DNA of 64,000 nt, from NCBI GenBank assembly GCA_029560455.1, contig JAKQKW010000425.1, positions 1 to 64,000 on the forward strand, in the 5' to 3' direction. Every line of letters begins with the position of its first letter. Positions within the stretch are counted from its first letter, which is position 1. Made by a program: the position numbers and the translations under genes. This DNA is from Candidatus Rifleibacteriota bacterium (lineage in GTDB: Bacteria > Riflebacteria > Ozemobacteria > Ozemobacterales > Ozemobacteraceae). The notes under the pieces were generated by a model. The model had not been told where the DNA came from. It ran no database searches and was given only the letters and a program-made list of their open reading frames with translations. Shown here piece after piece: positions 41,432 to 50,138 of the stretch.

Positions 41432-43206
41432 CAGTTACTTCCCATGTTGATCATAATATACTCTTCTATCGGAACTTCGCCATCAAGCACTTTCGATAAA
41501 CAGCAGTCAGCAAGGGTTTTAACCTTGCGCTTGCGTAGATACTGCATGAGTTCAACGCTGGTGCGACGCTGCCCGATCAGTTCCTTGAGTTCAGGAGTTA
41601 CTTCAACGACTTCATAGAGACCGGTTCTGTCTTTAAAACCGCTGTTATTACAATCTTTGCAGCCAACACCACGATAAAGCGGGTGTCCTTCAAGGTCTTT
41701 CATTTCAAGGCCAAGAGAAGCCGCTATGTATGGCGTTGTGTCGATAAGGGTTTTGCAGATCGGGCAGATTTTTCTGACGAGGCGCTGGCCGACCAGCAGA
41801 CAGAGAGCTGATGCATACAGATATGGGTCAATACCAAGGTTCTCAAGGCGGCTGATCGTTTCGATAGCTGTATTGGCGTGAATTGTCGAGAAAACCATGT
41901 GACCAGTGAGGGCGGCTTTAATAGTAATTTCGGCGGTTTCATAGTCGCGGATTTCGCCGACGAGAATGATATCAGGGTCGAGACGCAGAATGGAGCGCAG
42001 GCCCCTTGCAAATGTCAGAGAGCGGGACGGGTCATTCTTGTTTTCCTGGACCTGCATCTGATGCACGCCGGGAATCTTGAATTCGACCGGGTCTTCTACG
42101 GTGATGATCTTTTTCTGGCGGCTGTTGATAAGGGAAAGGGCCGAATAGAGCGTGGTCGTTTTACCGGAGCCTGTAGGGCCGGCAAGCAGACAGAGACCCC
42201 AGGGGCGCCCGATGTTGAATTCGAATATCTGCAGATCGTCTTCGTGAAAGCCCAGCCCTTTGAGGTCAAGGTTGACGCGGCCGGAGTCGAGAACTCGGAT
42301 GGTGCAGTTCTGCCCATAGATCGAAGGAAGAATGGCAACGCGGAACTCGATATGCTGCCCTTTGACCTTGAGCTTGAAGTTGCCGTCCTGCGGCATGAAG
42401 CGTTCAGTGATGTCGAGGTTCGACATGATCTTGATACGCGAAATAATGGCCTGCTGAGCCGCTCTTTCGATTGGGAGAATATCGTAAAGAATACCATCGA
42501 TGCGGTATCTGACCTGAATAATCTTTTCGAAGGCTTCGATATGAATATCCGATGCGCGCATCTTTACGGCATCGAGAATGATCTTGTGAACCAGAGTAAC
42601 TATCGAAGTCTGGTCAGATTCGCGTTTCAGCTCTTCAAGGTTGAGATCGCTGGCTGTCTGACCAGAATAAGCTTCTGAAAACTGGTTTTCTTCTTTGCTG
42701 AATTCAAGTTTGACATCTTTGAGCAGTTCGTCCATCGGAACATTGTCAAGAACGTTCTGCGGCCGATAAATTACATCGTTGATAATATGAAGAATCTGCG
42801 ACTTCATCGCAATGACCCATTTGATGAACATATAACCGGTAGCCATTTTGATGCTGTCGAACATCTTGACGTTGGTCGGGTCAAATACGGCAATCGTCAG
42901 CGATTTTGGTTCTTTTCTGATCGGGATGAACTTGTAGGTTTTGATAAGACTTTCGGGTATCTGCCTGATAAGCTCGGTGTTCAGTTCCATGTTCAACAGA
43001 TTCATGAACTCGATGCCATGCTGAGTCGACAGGCCGCGAAAGAGGGTCTCTTCGTTCAGAGCCTTATCTTCGATAAGAATCTCACCAATCATCTTGCGCG
43101 AAGACGGCTGGCGCTTGAGTGCCGCATCGAGCTGCTGCTGCGTGATCGCACGCATCTCAATGAGGATCTCACCGATTCTTTTGCGTTTCAGAAAATCATT
43201 GGTCAT
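41431..43206 (-). CDS. pilB: Type IV pilus extension ATPase (PilB/GspE)
   Basis: A 591-residue secretion ATPase. The N-terminal MshEN-type domain (about 10-150, IGEILIEMRAITQQQLDAAL, with a second similar unit at about 40-70) can bind c-di-GMP in related proteins. The motor has Walker A GPTGSGKT (343-350), Asp box VEDPVEF (370-376), Walker B DIILVGEIRD (412-421) and His box H443 in STIHANTA. Two CxxC pairs (481-484, 516-519) bind zinc, as in GspE/PilB. A diguanylate cyclase is encoded in the same window. Confidence 0.94.
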   Translation of the reverse strand: MTNDFLKRKRIGEILIEMRAITQQQLDAALKRQPSSRKMIGEILIEDKALNEETLFRGLSTQHGIEFMNLLNMELNTELIRQIPESLIKTYKFIPIRKEPKSLTIAVFDPTNVKMFDSIKMATGYMFIKWVIAMKSQILHIINDVIYRPQNVLDNVPMDELLKDVKLEFSKEENQFSEAYSGQTASDLNLEELKRESDQTSIVTLVHKIILDAVKMRASDIHIEAFEKIIQVRYRIDGILYDILPIERAAQQAIISRIKIMSNLDITERFMPQDGNFKLKVKGQHIEFRVAILPSIYGQNCTIRVLDSGRVNLDLKGLGFHEDDLQIFEFNIGRPWGLCLLAGPTGSGKTTTLYSALSLINSRQKKIITVEDPVEFKIPGVHQMQVQENKNDPSRSLTFARGLRSILRLDPDIILVGEIRDYETAEITIKAALTGHMVFSTIHANTAIETISRLENLGIDPYLYASALCLLVGQRLVRKICPICKTLIDTTPYIAASLGLEMKDLEGHPLYRGVGCKDCNNSGFKDRTGLYEVVEVTPELKELIGQRRTSVELMQYLRKRKVKTLADCCLSKVLDGEVPIEEYIMINMGSN

Positions 43207-43265
43207 TGGTTTAAACAGTCCTTCCTCAAAGATATCGGCAGCTGCGGCAAATTCGTTAATGTTTT

Positions 43266-43931
43266 TTAGTGAGCGTTTCCTGAAGAGTCTTTTATCTTTA
43301 TCTGGGTAAAGTCGAGTGGAGTGCGGGCAGGTGTGGGGTCAAAAGGCTGTGCGTATACCGCTGCCGACGTCCGGGTATCAAAAAACAGGATCGTGTCATA
43401 AGTCGTATTAAACTCGGTATTGCTGTCGCCATTGAGAAATGCAAATTCTGAATCTGACATATCACTGTTGCCATCTATATCAAAATCAAAGCGTCCGTTT
43501 GCATTACTGTCGTAAAAATATGCCGAAGGTTCTGATACTTCAATGTCTGGAGGCGTAATATTGCCGCCACTGAAGGGGTCTGTGAATACAGGCATGGCAG
43601 GGATATATTTGATATTCTGTCGACGGGTTGGAGCATTGTTGATGATCTGAATAGGCCCTGAAACCAGCTCTGATCCGTCGGCTGCGCCGGATAATGGGTT
43701 GGCATGCAACAGAGTCCCGCCCTTGTAGACACTTACCGCAAATGGGCCGCGCAGATTGTCGCCGCGAAACTGATTCAGCGAGTTTCTGAAAGTGGCGGCG
43801 TTCTGTTTGAGTACCGAGAGACGGGCGTCGGTAATATAGTCATTGTAATAAGGCACCGCGACGCCGACCAGAATGCTGATTATGGCGATCACTATGAGAA
43901 GTTCGATAATGGTAAAACCTTTTTTTAACAT
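43266..43931 (-). CDS. Type IV pilin-like protein with Ca-binding-like loop
   Basis: A 221-residue pilin or pseudopilin from the ATG at 43929-43931, with GAGGA seven bases upstream; the longer frame overlaps the next gene. The prepilin signal is MLKKG^FTIIELLIVIAI, with Glu at +5 of the mature protein. The head contains DSNANGRFDFDIDGNSD (about residues 150-166), which resembles a dockerin or EF-hand calcium loop. It is the last and best-conserved of three pilin genes in a row. Confidence 0.9.
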   Translation of the reverse strand: MLKKGFTIIELLIVIAIISILVGVAVPYYNDYITDARLSVLKQNAATFRNSLNQFRGDNLRGPFAVSVYKGGTLLHANPLSGAADGSELVSGPIQIINNAPTRRQNIKYIPAMPVFTDPFSGGNITPPDIEVSEPSAYFYDSNANGRFDFDIDGNSDMSDSEFAFLNGDSNTEFNTTYDTILFFDTRTSAAVYAQPFDPTPARTPLDFTQIKIKDSSGNAH

Positions 43932-43941
43932 GCTTGAATCC

Positions 43942-44538
43942 TCACCAGTCAGTGTAATTGGTTCCGTCGATGGCCTGAACGAAACCGCGTCTTCGATTGC
44001 CCGGAGGGGCGTCGTTTTCGACAGGGGCAACGTCGAGTATGCCCACGTGATCGGCAGGTACCGGGCCTACAATTGCCCCGTTCTCAAATATGACCGAATT
44101 CGTTCCTGAGGCGTAATGCACTCGCCAGGTCGCGGCCCCTACAAATGGATCGATTGGGATGCTGTTAAGATATGGTTTAGGGTAAAAACTGGCTCTTACA
44201 GTGACCCCATCAGGGTCGAGAACATCGTGTTTGCCGGTTCCGCCACCAAGCTGATCAGGGCGCATCAATGCATTTAGAGATGGTGGGTAGAGATTTGAAT
44301 CTGGAATCAGGTAGAGGTTGTTATAGCCATACTGTCTGACGACGGCATTGCGGCAGTCGCGCTTCCAGAGACTGATAGCCTGTCTGATCTGTGCCAGGTT
44401 GTTTTCGAGCTCGGTTTCTTTGGTTTTGATGAACATCAATTCTGCTACCGGCACAGTTGCAGTCGAAATAACCCCAAGCAATGCAACGACCAGAAGCATT
44501 TCGAACAGTGAAAAGCCTTTGCGTCTGTTACCATTCAT
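43942..44538 (-). CDS. Type IV pilin-like protein (middle of three)
   Basis: A 198-residue pilin from the ATG at 44536-44538, which overlaps the upstream pilin gene by 11 bp. The leader is MNGNRRKG^FSLFEMLLVVALLG with the conserved Glu at +5. The 'helix' continues to about residue 55, then a globular head with PDSNLYPPSLNALM and IPIDPFVGAATWRVHY, typical of GspG/PilE-like heads. The C-terminus AIDGTNYTDW resembles that of the next pilin. It is probably a minor pilin. Confidence 0.88.
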   Translation of the reverse strand: MNGNRRKGFSLFEMLLVVALLGVISTATVPVAELMFIKTKETELENNLAQIRQAISLWKRDCRNAVVRQYGYNNLYLIPDSNLYPPSLNALMRPDQLGGGTGKHDVLDPDGVTVRASFYPKPYLNSIPIDPFVGAATWRVHYASGTNSVIFENGAIVGPVPADHVGILDVAPVENDAPPGNRRRGFVQAIDGTNYTDW

Positions 44539-45289
44539 CGGTGTTGCTCCCGTCGAGTGCGATGCCGGCACCGCTCGAGTAGATATCCATGACGCCGCGG
44601 CGTGAGACCCTCTCTGAAAGAGGCCCAACGCCGTCATCAAAGTTCTTTTGCTGGATTTCCCATGTATATGAGGAAACCGGCACTGCATTAGCAGGAATCC
44701 TGGGATTATAGTAGGCCGGTCTGAAAGTCCAGGTGGCATTTGGATACCAGCTTTGAAAGGGATGTGGCGGCAGATTGCGCAGAAAGCGTCTGGAAATGTT
44801 CAGGGTAACATTTCCAGCAAGGGAGTCCGGATGGCTTGATCCAGTAGCAACTACAACTGGGTAGCCTTGGTAAGTCAGATGAAATGGAGTTGGGGGATAA
44901 CCCCAGCCATCTTCTACTATGCGTTGAGTAAAAGATGAGATTGCTGCAGAAGCTACAGCGTCGTTCACTGTGGGATCATAGGTGCTGTTGCCAATTGGTG
45001 GTAGCTCATGGGCTTTTTTTATTTTTTCGATTCCATGAACTCTGACAAATGTTCTCATGCCTTCGCTGAACAAAACTGTAGATAGTTGCGATTTGCCGCC
45101 GGAGATCGCGAGTCGCACGTCATTGAGAATCTTTTTCAGGCGGCGTTCTTTTTCGCGCTGTTGCACGATTTTGTATACAGGAAAAGCAAGAGCAGCCATC
45201 AGGGCGATGATAACCGTGACGATGAGAATTTCTATCAAGGTTACACCCGCATCGAACCGGCGTCTGATTATGACTGCTCCTGCGTTCAT
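44528..45289 (-). CDS. Type IV pilin-like protein (first of three)
   Basis: A 253-residue pilin with the unusually long leader MNAGAVIIRRRFDAG^VTLIEILIVTVII (cleavage after Gly15, Glu at +5). The head is large, about 190 residues, with aromatic-rich segments (HPFQSWYPNATWTFRP) and ends ALDGSNTDEW. Codon usage in about 44800-45060, which encodes the middle of the head, differs from its neighbours. It follows the protease gene by 8 bp. Confidence 0.87.
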   Translation of the reverse strand: MNAGAVIIRRRFDAGVTLIEILIVTVIIALMAALAFPVYKIVQQREKERRLKKILNDVRLAISGGKSQLSTVLFSEGMRTFVRVHGIEKIKKAHELPPIGNSTYDPTVNDAVASAAISSFTQRIVEDGWGYPPTPFHLTYQGYPVVVATGSSHPDSLAGNVTLNISRRFLRNLPPHPFQSWYPNATWTFRPAYYNPRIPANAVPVSSYTWEIQQKNFDDGVGPLSERVSRRGVMDIYSSGAGIALDGSNTDEW

Positions 45290-45297
45290 CTGCTTCC

Positions 45298-46755
45298 TTA
45301 CTGCTCTTTCGAATCCATCAGCGGCATAAAGACATTGGTTGATTTGAGAATGTCGATTGCCCGCTGTAGCTGCGTATCATAAGGGTTGACAACATACTGT
45401 TCGATCCTGCCCTGGGTCAGACTGTCGGGTGGCTCGACAAAACCGCTGAGTTTATAAGATTCAGAACCATTGGCGGTGGTTACGGTAATCGTGCCTGAGC
45501 TGAGTTCAACCTTGAGGATGGCACTTGCAGTAGCAGAGACAGGTGCTGATGCAACTTCGGCTTCTGGCTTCCTGATATTGTGGGCGTTGCTGAGCTTCTG
45601 CAGGTATTTCTGGTCGAGTTCGACCGCTTTGCGGATCTCTTCCTGTTTGCTTTCATCGAGCTTCGGCAGTTCAACTTCGATGTCGGGGGTGATGCCGGAC
45701 TTGTGGATGTTAACACCTGACGGGGTGTAGTAGAGTGCGGTTGTGAGAGCCATGGCCGAACCGTCGTTCAGAGATATGACGGTCTGAACCGAGCCTTTGC
45801 CGAAAGACTTCTTGCCGAGCAGCAGGCCACGTTTGTTGTCTTTGATAGCTCCGGCAACGATTTCAGAGGCCGAAGCCGAGCCTTCGTTGATCAGCACAAT
45901 AAGAGGCAGCATCGGGTGGTATTTGAAGAAAGAACTGTAGGTATTTTCTTCGCCATCGCGGCCTTTGATCGAAACGATATCACCCTTGGGAATGAATTTG
46001 CGACCAACTTCAACAGCAGAAGTAAGAAGGCCGCCAGGATTGTTGCGCAGGTCGAGAATGATCGAGCCGACACCGCTCTTTTCAAGCTCGATCATCGCCT
46101 TTTCAAGGTCTTCTGATGAGGTCTGAATGAACTGTGTCAGGCGTATATAGCCGACATTCGGCGCAATTACCCAGTATTTTACGCTGGGCAGCTTGATTAT
46201 CTCGCGTTCGAGTTCGTAATCTTTCGATTCCTTTTCTCCCTCGCGCAGAACAGAGATGACGACTTTGCTGCCGACCGGGCCACGCAGCAGCTTTACTGCG
46301 TCGTGCAGGGCGATGTCGATGACGTCTTTGCCGTCGATTTTAATGATCATGTCTCCGGCGAGAATGCCGGCGCGGGCCGCAGGAGTGTCGTCAATCGGCG
46401 AGATGACTGTGAGCATGCGGTCTTTGATCGAAATGACAATGCCGAGACCGCCGAATTCACCCTGAGTTTCGACCTGCATTTCTTTAAAACTTTTCGGTTC
46501 CATGAAGCGGGTGTATGGGTCGTCAAGCTTTTTGAGCATGCCTTCAATGGCACCGTAGATCAGCTTCTGTTCATCGATGTTTTCGTCGACGTAGTCTGAT
46601 TTGATAAGCTCAAGAACCTTCTTGATAAGGTCTAGAGATTTGAAATAGGTTATATTGGTGGAAGAGGCGGTAGCGGTGTTGTGCGAAAGCACGAACAGGA
46701 GCCCTAGACCAACGCCCAATATAATAATGCTGCGGAAAAATTTTCTGACCATCAT
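45298..46755 (-). CDS. S41 C-terminal processing peptidase (Ctp family)
   Basis: A 485-residue periplasmic protease. N-terminal signal-anchor about 10-28 (IIILGVGLGLLFVLSH), then a PDZ domain about 100-180 (GGLGIVISIKDRMLTVISP), the S41 core with NEGSASASE (290-298, catalytic Ser) and GKKSFGKGSVQ (catalytic Lys about 320). The C-terminal 100 residues are a linker and a small domain. Ctp proteases cleave exported proteins and regulate murein hydrolases. It heads the pilin series and starts behind AGGAGC and a promoter-like pair. Confidence 0.93.
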   Translation of the reverse strand: MMVRKFFRSIIILGVGLGLLFVLSHNTATASSTNITYFKSLDLIKKVLELIKSDYVDENIDEQKLIYGAIEGMLKKLDDPYTRFMEPKSFKEMQVETQGEFGGLGIVISIKDRMLTVISPIDDTPAARAGILAGDMIIKIDGKDVIDIALHDAVKLLRGPVGSKVVISVLREGEKESKDYELEREIIKLPSVKYWVIAPNVGYIRLTQFIQTSSEDLEKAMIELEKSGVGSIILDLRNNPGGLLTSAVEVGRKFIPKGDIVSIKGRDGEENTYSSFFKYHPMLPLIVLINEGSASASEIVAGAIKDNKRGLLLGKKSFGKGSVQTVISLNDGSAMALTTALYYTPSGVNIHKSGITPDIEVELPKLDESKQEEIRKAVELDQKYLQKLSNAHNIRKPEAEVASAPVSATASAILKVELSSGTITVTTANGSESYKLSGFVEPPDSLTQGRIEQYVVNPYDTQLQRAIDILKSTNVFMPLMDSKEQ

Positions 46756-46795
46756 GAAGCTCCTTCAGACCCGACAAAGTTTTTATCAGTTAATA

Positions 46796-46824
46796 ATATT
46801 AACACAACGAAAAATACTTTACAA
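46796..46824 (-). promoter_or_regulatory. Candidate promoter of the ctp-pilin-T4P series
   Basis: On the minus strand TTGTAA (complement of 46819-46824), 17 bp, TAATAT (complement of 46796-46801). Both boxes match four of six, and the local AT content is high. The leader to the ATG at 46755 is about 35 bases with AGGAGC near the end. Confidence 0.45.
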
Positions 46825-46958
46825 AAGACACAAAATAATTCCGGGGCGATCGCACTAAAATGCCCGTGTCCCTGTCAAAACAACATTCCCGTTACCCGAC
46901 TTTCCCCTTCAGGGGCAAGCGCGAGTGCAGGCTCCACGGGACGAATCTTAATAACGTC

Positions 46959-46980
46959 ATTCCGGGCGTAGACCCGGAAT
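46959..46980. repeat. Palindromic intergenic repeat unit (ATTCCGGG...CCCGGAAT)
   Basis: An 8-bp perfect inverted repeat (46959-46966, 46973-46980) with a CGTAGA centre, embedded in GTCATTCCGGG...CCCGGAATCCAG. This phrase matches a very widespread small intergenic palindrome (GTCATTCCCGC...GCGGGAATCCA type) in many Gram-negative genomes. Only one copy is visible in this window. Confidence 0.65.
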
Positions 46981-47118
46981 CCAGAACTTTAATGCAATTG
47001 CTCTGAAAATAATTCACGGCAAATATAAGTTCTATCTTCCGTTTGATGTATTTGACCCGCATGTGTTTGAAGGCGTCTATGGCACCTGCCGGGTAAAATG
47101 CTGACGGTGTGCCGGAGT

Positions 47119-48339
47119 TTAAGAATCAGCAGGCAGATAGGGCAGTGGCAGTTGTTTTTTGCCGCCAAAACGGATTTCGAAATGCAGAGCCTGGTTGCGT
47201 CCACCGGCAATCTGTCCGATAGTTTCACCTTTTTCAACGATCTGATTCAATCCGACCCAGATATTGTCCAGTCTGGCATAAACAGTTGAAAAACCTCGCT
47301 GGTGGCCAATAATGATGACATCGCCAAGGCCACTGATGGTGCCCTTGTAAAGGACTTTTCCCTTGGCTGCGGCCATTACTTCAGTTTCGGCGTTGACCTT
47401 TATCAGCAGAGCCGCTGAGTTTTCGTCGCCGCTCTGCTGAGAACCGAGGCGGGAACTTTTTTCGACCGGCCAGATAAATTTCATTACTTTTGCCGCCTCA
47501 GGAGCATTGCCTGGCAGGGGCCCCTCTTTGACAGCGCGTGGCATTGCTGGTCGTGCGACCGCCGGTTGTTTCAGTTCTTCTTCAAATTCAGGCGTGTGCA
47601 GCGAACGCTCGGCTCTTGATATTTCGTCTTCGAGACGTTCCCTGGCTCCCGCCAGCTCCTTTTCCCGGGCCAGAAAAAGTTTCTTTTCGAGAAGGATGGT
47701 AGAAAGCATGGCATTCAAAGCAGAGTTGTCGCGGTTGAGTTTTTTCTGCTTTTCGTCGAGTTCCAGTTTGCCAGCTTCAAGATGCAGGTGTTTTTTCTGA
47801 AGTTCGGTTGCCAGAGCTCTCTGCTGCCGGTCACGTTTTTTAAGGTCTTCGATAAGCTCGCTGTCACTCTGCAGAAGATATTTTACCATGTGGTAGCGGT
47901 TGAGAAACGAGTTCAGATCGCGGGCCGAAAATACCGAGCTGAGCAGGGTGCCCTGTCTGATTTTATGCAACTGCACCAGTCTGGCACGAAAACGCGCCAG
48001 CAAAGCCTTGAGTTGTTCGCGCCCGGTTTTAGACTCTTCTTCAAGCCTGGCAATCTGGGCAGTTGTTTCGTTCTGGCTCAAGGTCAGCTGCTCGATCTGA
48101 GATTTCAGCTGCGCGACTTCTGACTGCTTTTCCTTGATGCGGGCTTCGAGAGACCGGGTTTTTTTCTGGCTGTCGCTGACTTTAAGCTTAAGATAGTCAA
48201 GCTGCAGATTAATCGCGGCAATTTCGTTCTGCAGTTCTTCGGTGTTTGTTGCTCGGGATGGAGCGCCAGGCAGAACAACCGGAAATATCAGAAACAGAAC
48301 AAAAAGACAGATGGTTTCCCTGAGACGGCACAAGGGCAT
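47119..48339 (-). CDS. envC: EnvC-like murein hydrolase activator (coiled coil + M23/LytM)
   Basis: A 406-residue exported protein from the ATG at 48337-48339, with AAGGGG six bases upstream; a longer frame reads into ftsX. Signal peptide is about 1-33 (ICLFVLFLIFPVVLPGAP). Coiled coils span about 40-255. The C-terminal LytM/M23 domain (about 285-400) ends with a QALHFEIRFGGKKQ motif. The usual first zinc-ligand HxxxD motif appears changed (NAETEVMAAAKGKVLYKG), so it is probably catalytically inactive, as in EnvC, which activates amidases under FtsEX control. The gene follows ftsX by 1 bp. Confidence 0.92.
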   Translation of the reverse strand: MPLCRLRETICLFVLFLIFPVVLPGAPSRATNTEELQNEIAAINLQLDYLKLKVSDSQKKTRSLEARIKEKQSEVAQLKSQIEQLTLSQNETTAQIARLEEESKTGREQLKALLARFRARLVQLHKIRQGTLLSSVFSARDLNSFLNRYHMVKYLLQSDSELIEDLKKRDRQQRALATELQKKHLHLEAGKLELDEKQKKLNRDNSALNAMLSTILLEKKLFLAREKELAGARERLEDEISRAERSLHTPEFEEELKQPAVARPAMPRAVKEGPLPGNAPEAAKVMKFIWPVEKSSRLGSQQSGDENSAALLIKVNAETEVMAAAKGKVLYKGTISGLGDVIIIGHQRGFSTVYARLDNIWVGLNQIVEKGETIGQIAGGRNQALHFEIRFGGKKQLPLPYLPADS

Positions 48340-48340
48340 T

Positions 48341-49255
48341 TCAGACCCCTTCTGGCGTAGATTTGCTGAATCTGTTGATGTCGCGCAACGACAGCAGACT
48401 GCCGGATATGCCCAGCACAAGCCCCATCATGCAGAGTTTGGCGGCAAGTTTGAACATCTGTTCAAAACCGATGCTGGCTGTGAAAAATGGAATAAGTTCG
48501 GCGAGCTTGCCAAGGGCAAAGCGATAGGTGGCAAACAGAACGATGATTGCCAGAAACGAGCCAACCATGCCTTGAATGAAACCTTCAACGATGAACGGGC
48601 CCCTGACGAACCAGTTGGTCGCTCCGACCAGCTTCATGATGATAATTTCTTCACGGCGCATGTAGAGAGTCAGGCGAACGGTGTTGTAAACGATGAACAG
48701 GGAGGCGAGGCCCAGCATGATCACGATTACCAGGCTGGTGACCCACAAAAGATGCGACAGACCCTGAAATTGTTGAAAAAGCTCTTCGCCATAGCTGAAG
48801 TTGTCGATCAGTGGTTCTGATTTGAGTCTTTCCAGAAGCGGCGGTAATTGTGTGCCGGCCTTGACTTTCATTCGCAGTGTGGTTGGCAGCGGGTTTTCTT
48901 CGGGAGTTATGCCGATCTGCATCAACTGCTGGTCGTCAGGGTTGCTGAACAACTCTTTGGCCGCCTGCTCAGGAGTGACGACCATGATATTCTCTATCTC
49001 TTCAAGACTGGTGAGACGAAGGCTGAGCGTTTTGGCATCAGAAATCGAGACCTCGGGCTTGAGGTATGCGGTCACCAGAGCTTCAGCCTGCATCTGATAA
49101 AGAAATGATTCCATGTTCATGGTAGCGAGCAGAAAAGCGCCCATCATGATCAGTGCAATGCCTATGGTCGATATGGTTATGAACGACATCATGCCTGACC
49201 GGCGCAGATTGGTCGCGGCTTCGCTCATAAAAAAGTTCAGGTTGGCTAAAGACAT
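48341..49255 (-). CDS. ftsX: Cell-division protein FtsX
   Basis: A 304-residue four-TM protein. TM1 is about 21-43 (MSFITISTIGIALIMMGAFLL), then a periplasmic domain about 48-168 that would bind EnvC, and TM2-4 about 178-200, 228-248 and 270-292. The segment MRREEIIIMKLVGATNWFVRGPF is the FtsX signature. It forms the mechanotransmission complex with FtsE that gates periplasmic amidase activation. It lies between ftsE (21 bp) and envC, the canonical set. Confidence 0.95.
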   Translation of the reverse strand: MSLANLNFFMSEAATNLRRSGMMSFITISTIGIALIMMGAFLLATMNMESFLYQMQAEALVTAYLKPEVSISDAKTLSLRLTSLEEIENIMVVTPEQAAKELFSNPDDQQLMQIGITPEENPLPTTLRMKVKAGTQLPPLLERLKSEPLIDNFSYGEELFQQFQGLSHLLWVTSLVIVIMLGLASLFIVYNTVRLTLYMRREEIIIMKLVGATNWFVRGPFIVEGFIQGMVGSFLAIIVLFATYRFALGKLAELIPFFTASIGFEQMFKLAAKLCMMGLVLGISGSLLSLRDINRFSKSTPEGV

Positions 49256-49276
49256 CAGAAAAAGCTCCGGATTCGT

Positions 49277-49960
49277 TTATTCATAAGCGTAGGTTCCGCA
49301 TGCTTCGTCTTTGACGATCTGCCCGTCGACAAGGGCAAGAACCCTTTTGCGCAGCTTGTTTACCAGGTTGTGGTTGTGGGTGGCCATCACCACGGTTGTG
49401 CCGCGCGAATTTATTTCGAGAAAAAGCTGCATGATTTCCTGCGAAATCATCGGGTCAAGGTTGCCGGTGGGTTCGTCGGTAATGAGTATCAGCGGGTTGT
49501 TGACAATGGCCCTGGCGATACAGACACGCTGTTGTTCGCCACCGGAAAGCTCAGTTGGGAACATGCGGCGCTTGTGTGAGAGGCCGACCTGTTCGAGGGC
49601 TTCCTGGACGCGGGTGTTGATAATCGAAGCCGAGGCCCCCACCACCCGCAGGCCAAAGGCGACGTTTTCGGCCACCGTTCGGCGTTTCAACAGTTGAAAG
49701 TCCTGGAGGACGATGCCGAGGTTGCGGCGCAGATAAGGTACCCGGTTCTCGGGCATTGTGGTGATATCTTTGCCATCGATGAGTATTTTGCCTTCAGTCG
49801 GCACATCTTCGCGGAAAAGCATGCGCAGAAAAGTACTTTTACCCGCGCCCGAAGGACCGACGAGAAAAACAAAATCACCCGGATTTATGGTCAGACTGAT
49901 GTTGTTCAATGCTCTGACCCCGTTCGGGAAAATCCTGGTAACGCCCTGTAATTCGATCAT
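49277..49960 (-). CDS. ftsE: Cell-division ATP-binding protein FtsE
   Basis: A 227-residue ABC ATPase of the FtsE class. Walker A GPSGAGKS is at 35-42, Q-loop in GIVLQDFQLLKRRTVAENV, signature LSGGEQQRVCIARAIV, and Walker B LILITDEPTGNLDP; H-loop in VVMATHNHNL. The DFQLLKRRTVAENVAF block distinguishes FtsE from other ABC proteins. It is the first gene of ftsE-ftsX-envC, with a strong upstream promoter. Confidence 0.96.
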   Translation of the reverse strand: MIELQGVTRIFPNGVRALNNISLTINPGDFVFLVGPSGAGKSTFLRMLFREDVPTEGKILIDGKDITTMPENRVPYLRRNLGIVLQDFQLLKRRTVAENVAFGLRVVGASASIINTRVQEALEQVGLSHKRRMFPTELSGGEQQRVCIARAIVNNPLILITDEPTGNLDPMISQEIMQLFLEINSRGTTVVMATHNHNLVNKLRKRVLALVDGQIVKDEACGTYAYE

Positions 49961-50004
49961 TTGCTGCCCACACGGTAATTTTTTCTTGAAAACAACAGAA
50001 ACGA

Positions 50005-50033
50005 ATTATAGCAGGTGTGCACCACAATGGCAA
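50005..50033 (-). promoter_or_regulatory. Sigma-70-type promoter of ftsE-ftsX-envC
   Basis: On the minus strand TTGCCA (complement of 50028-50033), 17 bp, and a perfect TATAAT (complement of 50005-50010). The start point falls near 49998, giving a leader of about 38 bases. Confidence 0.78.
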
Positions 50034-50138
50034 AAGTCATTTTTTCGGGAAAAAAATGTGTTTTTCTGTTAGAATCCAAAACTGATTATCCGTATCAGAA
50101 GTATTTAGGGCAATCAAAGAACAGGGGCTGGAGGAATC

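Larger units (their letters stand above)
46756..47118. other. 363-bp intergenic region between ctp and envC
   Basis: The stretch holds the candidate ctp promoter at its left end and a short dispersed-repeat-like palindrome at 46959-46980. The rest shows GC-rich segments with short hairpins (for example CCCCTTCAGGGG near 46907) but no convincing gene. Short open frames here have no ribosome-binding site and no recognisable product. Confidence 0.6.

Noticed and set aside
41878..42678. Open frame of about 266 codons opposite pilB
   Set aside because: Antisense shadow of a gene with intact ATPase motifs.
46989..47237. Short open frame at the 3' end of envC and in the following gap
   Set aside because: It has no ribosome-binding site, its product is unlike any protein I know, and it overlaps envC on the same strand in another frame.
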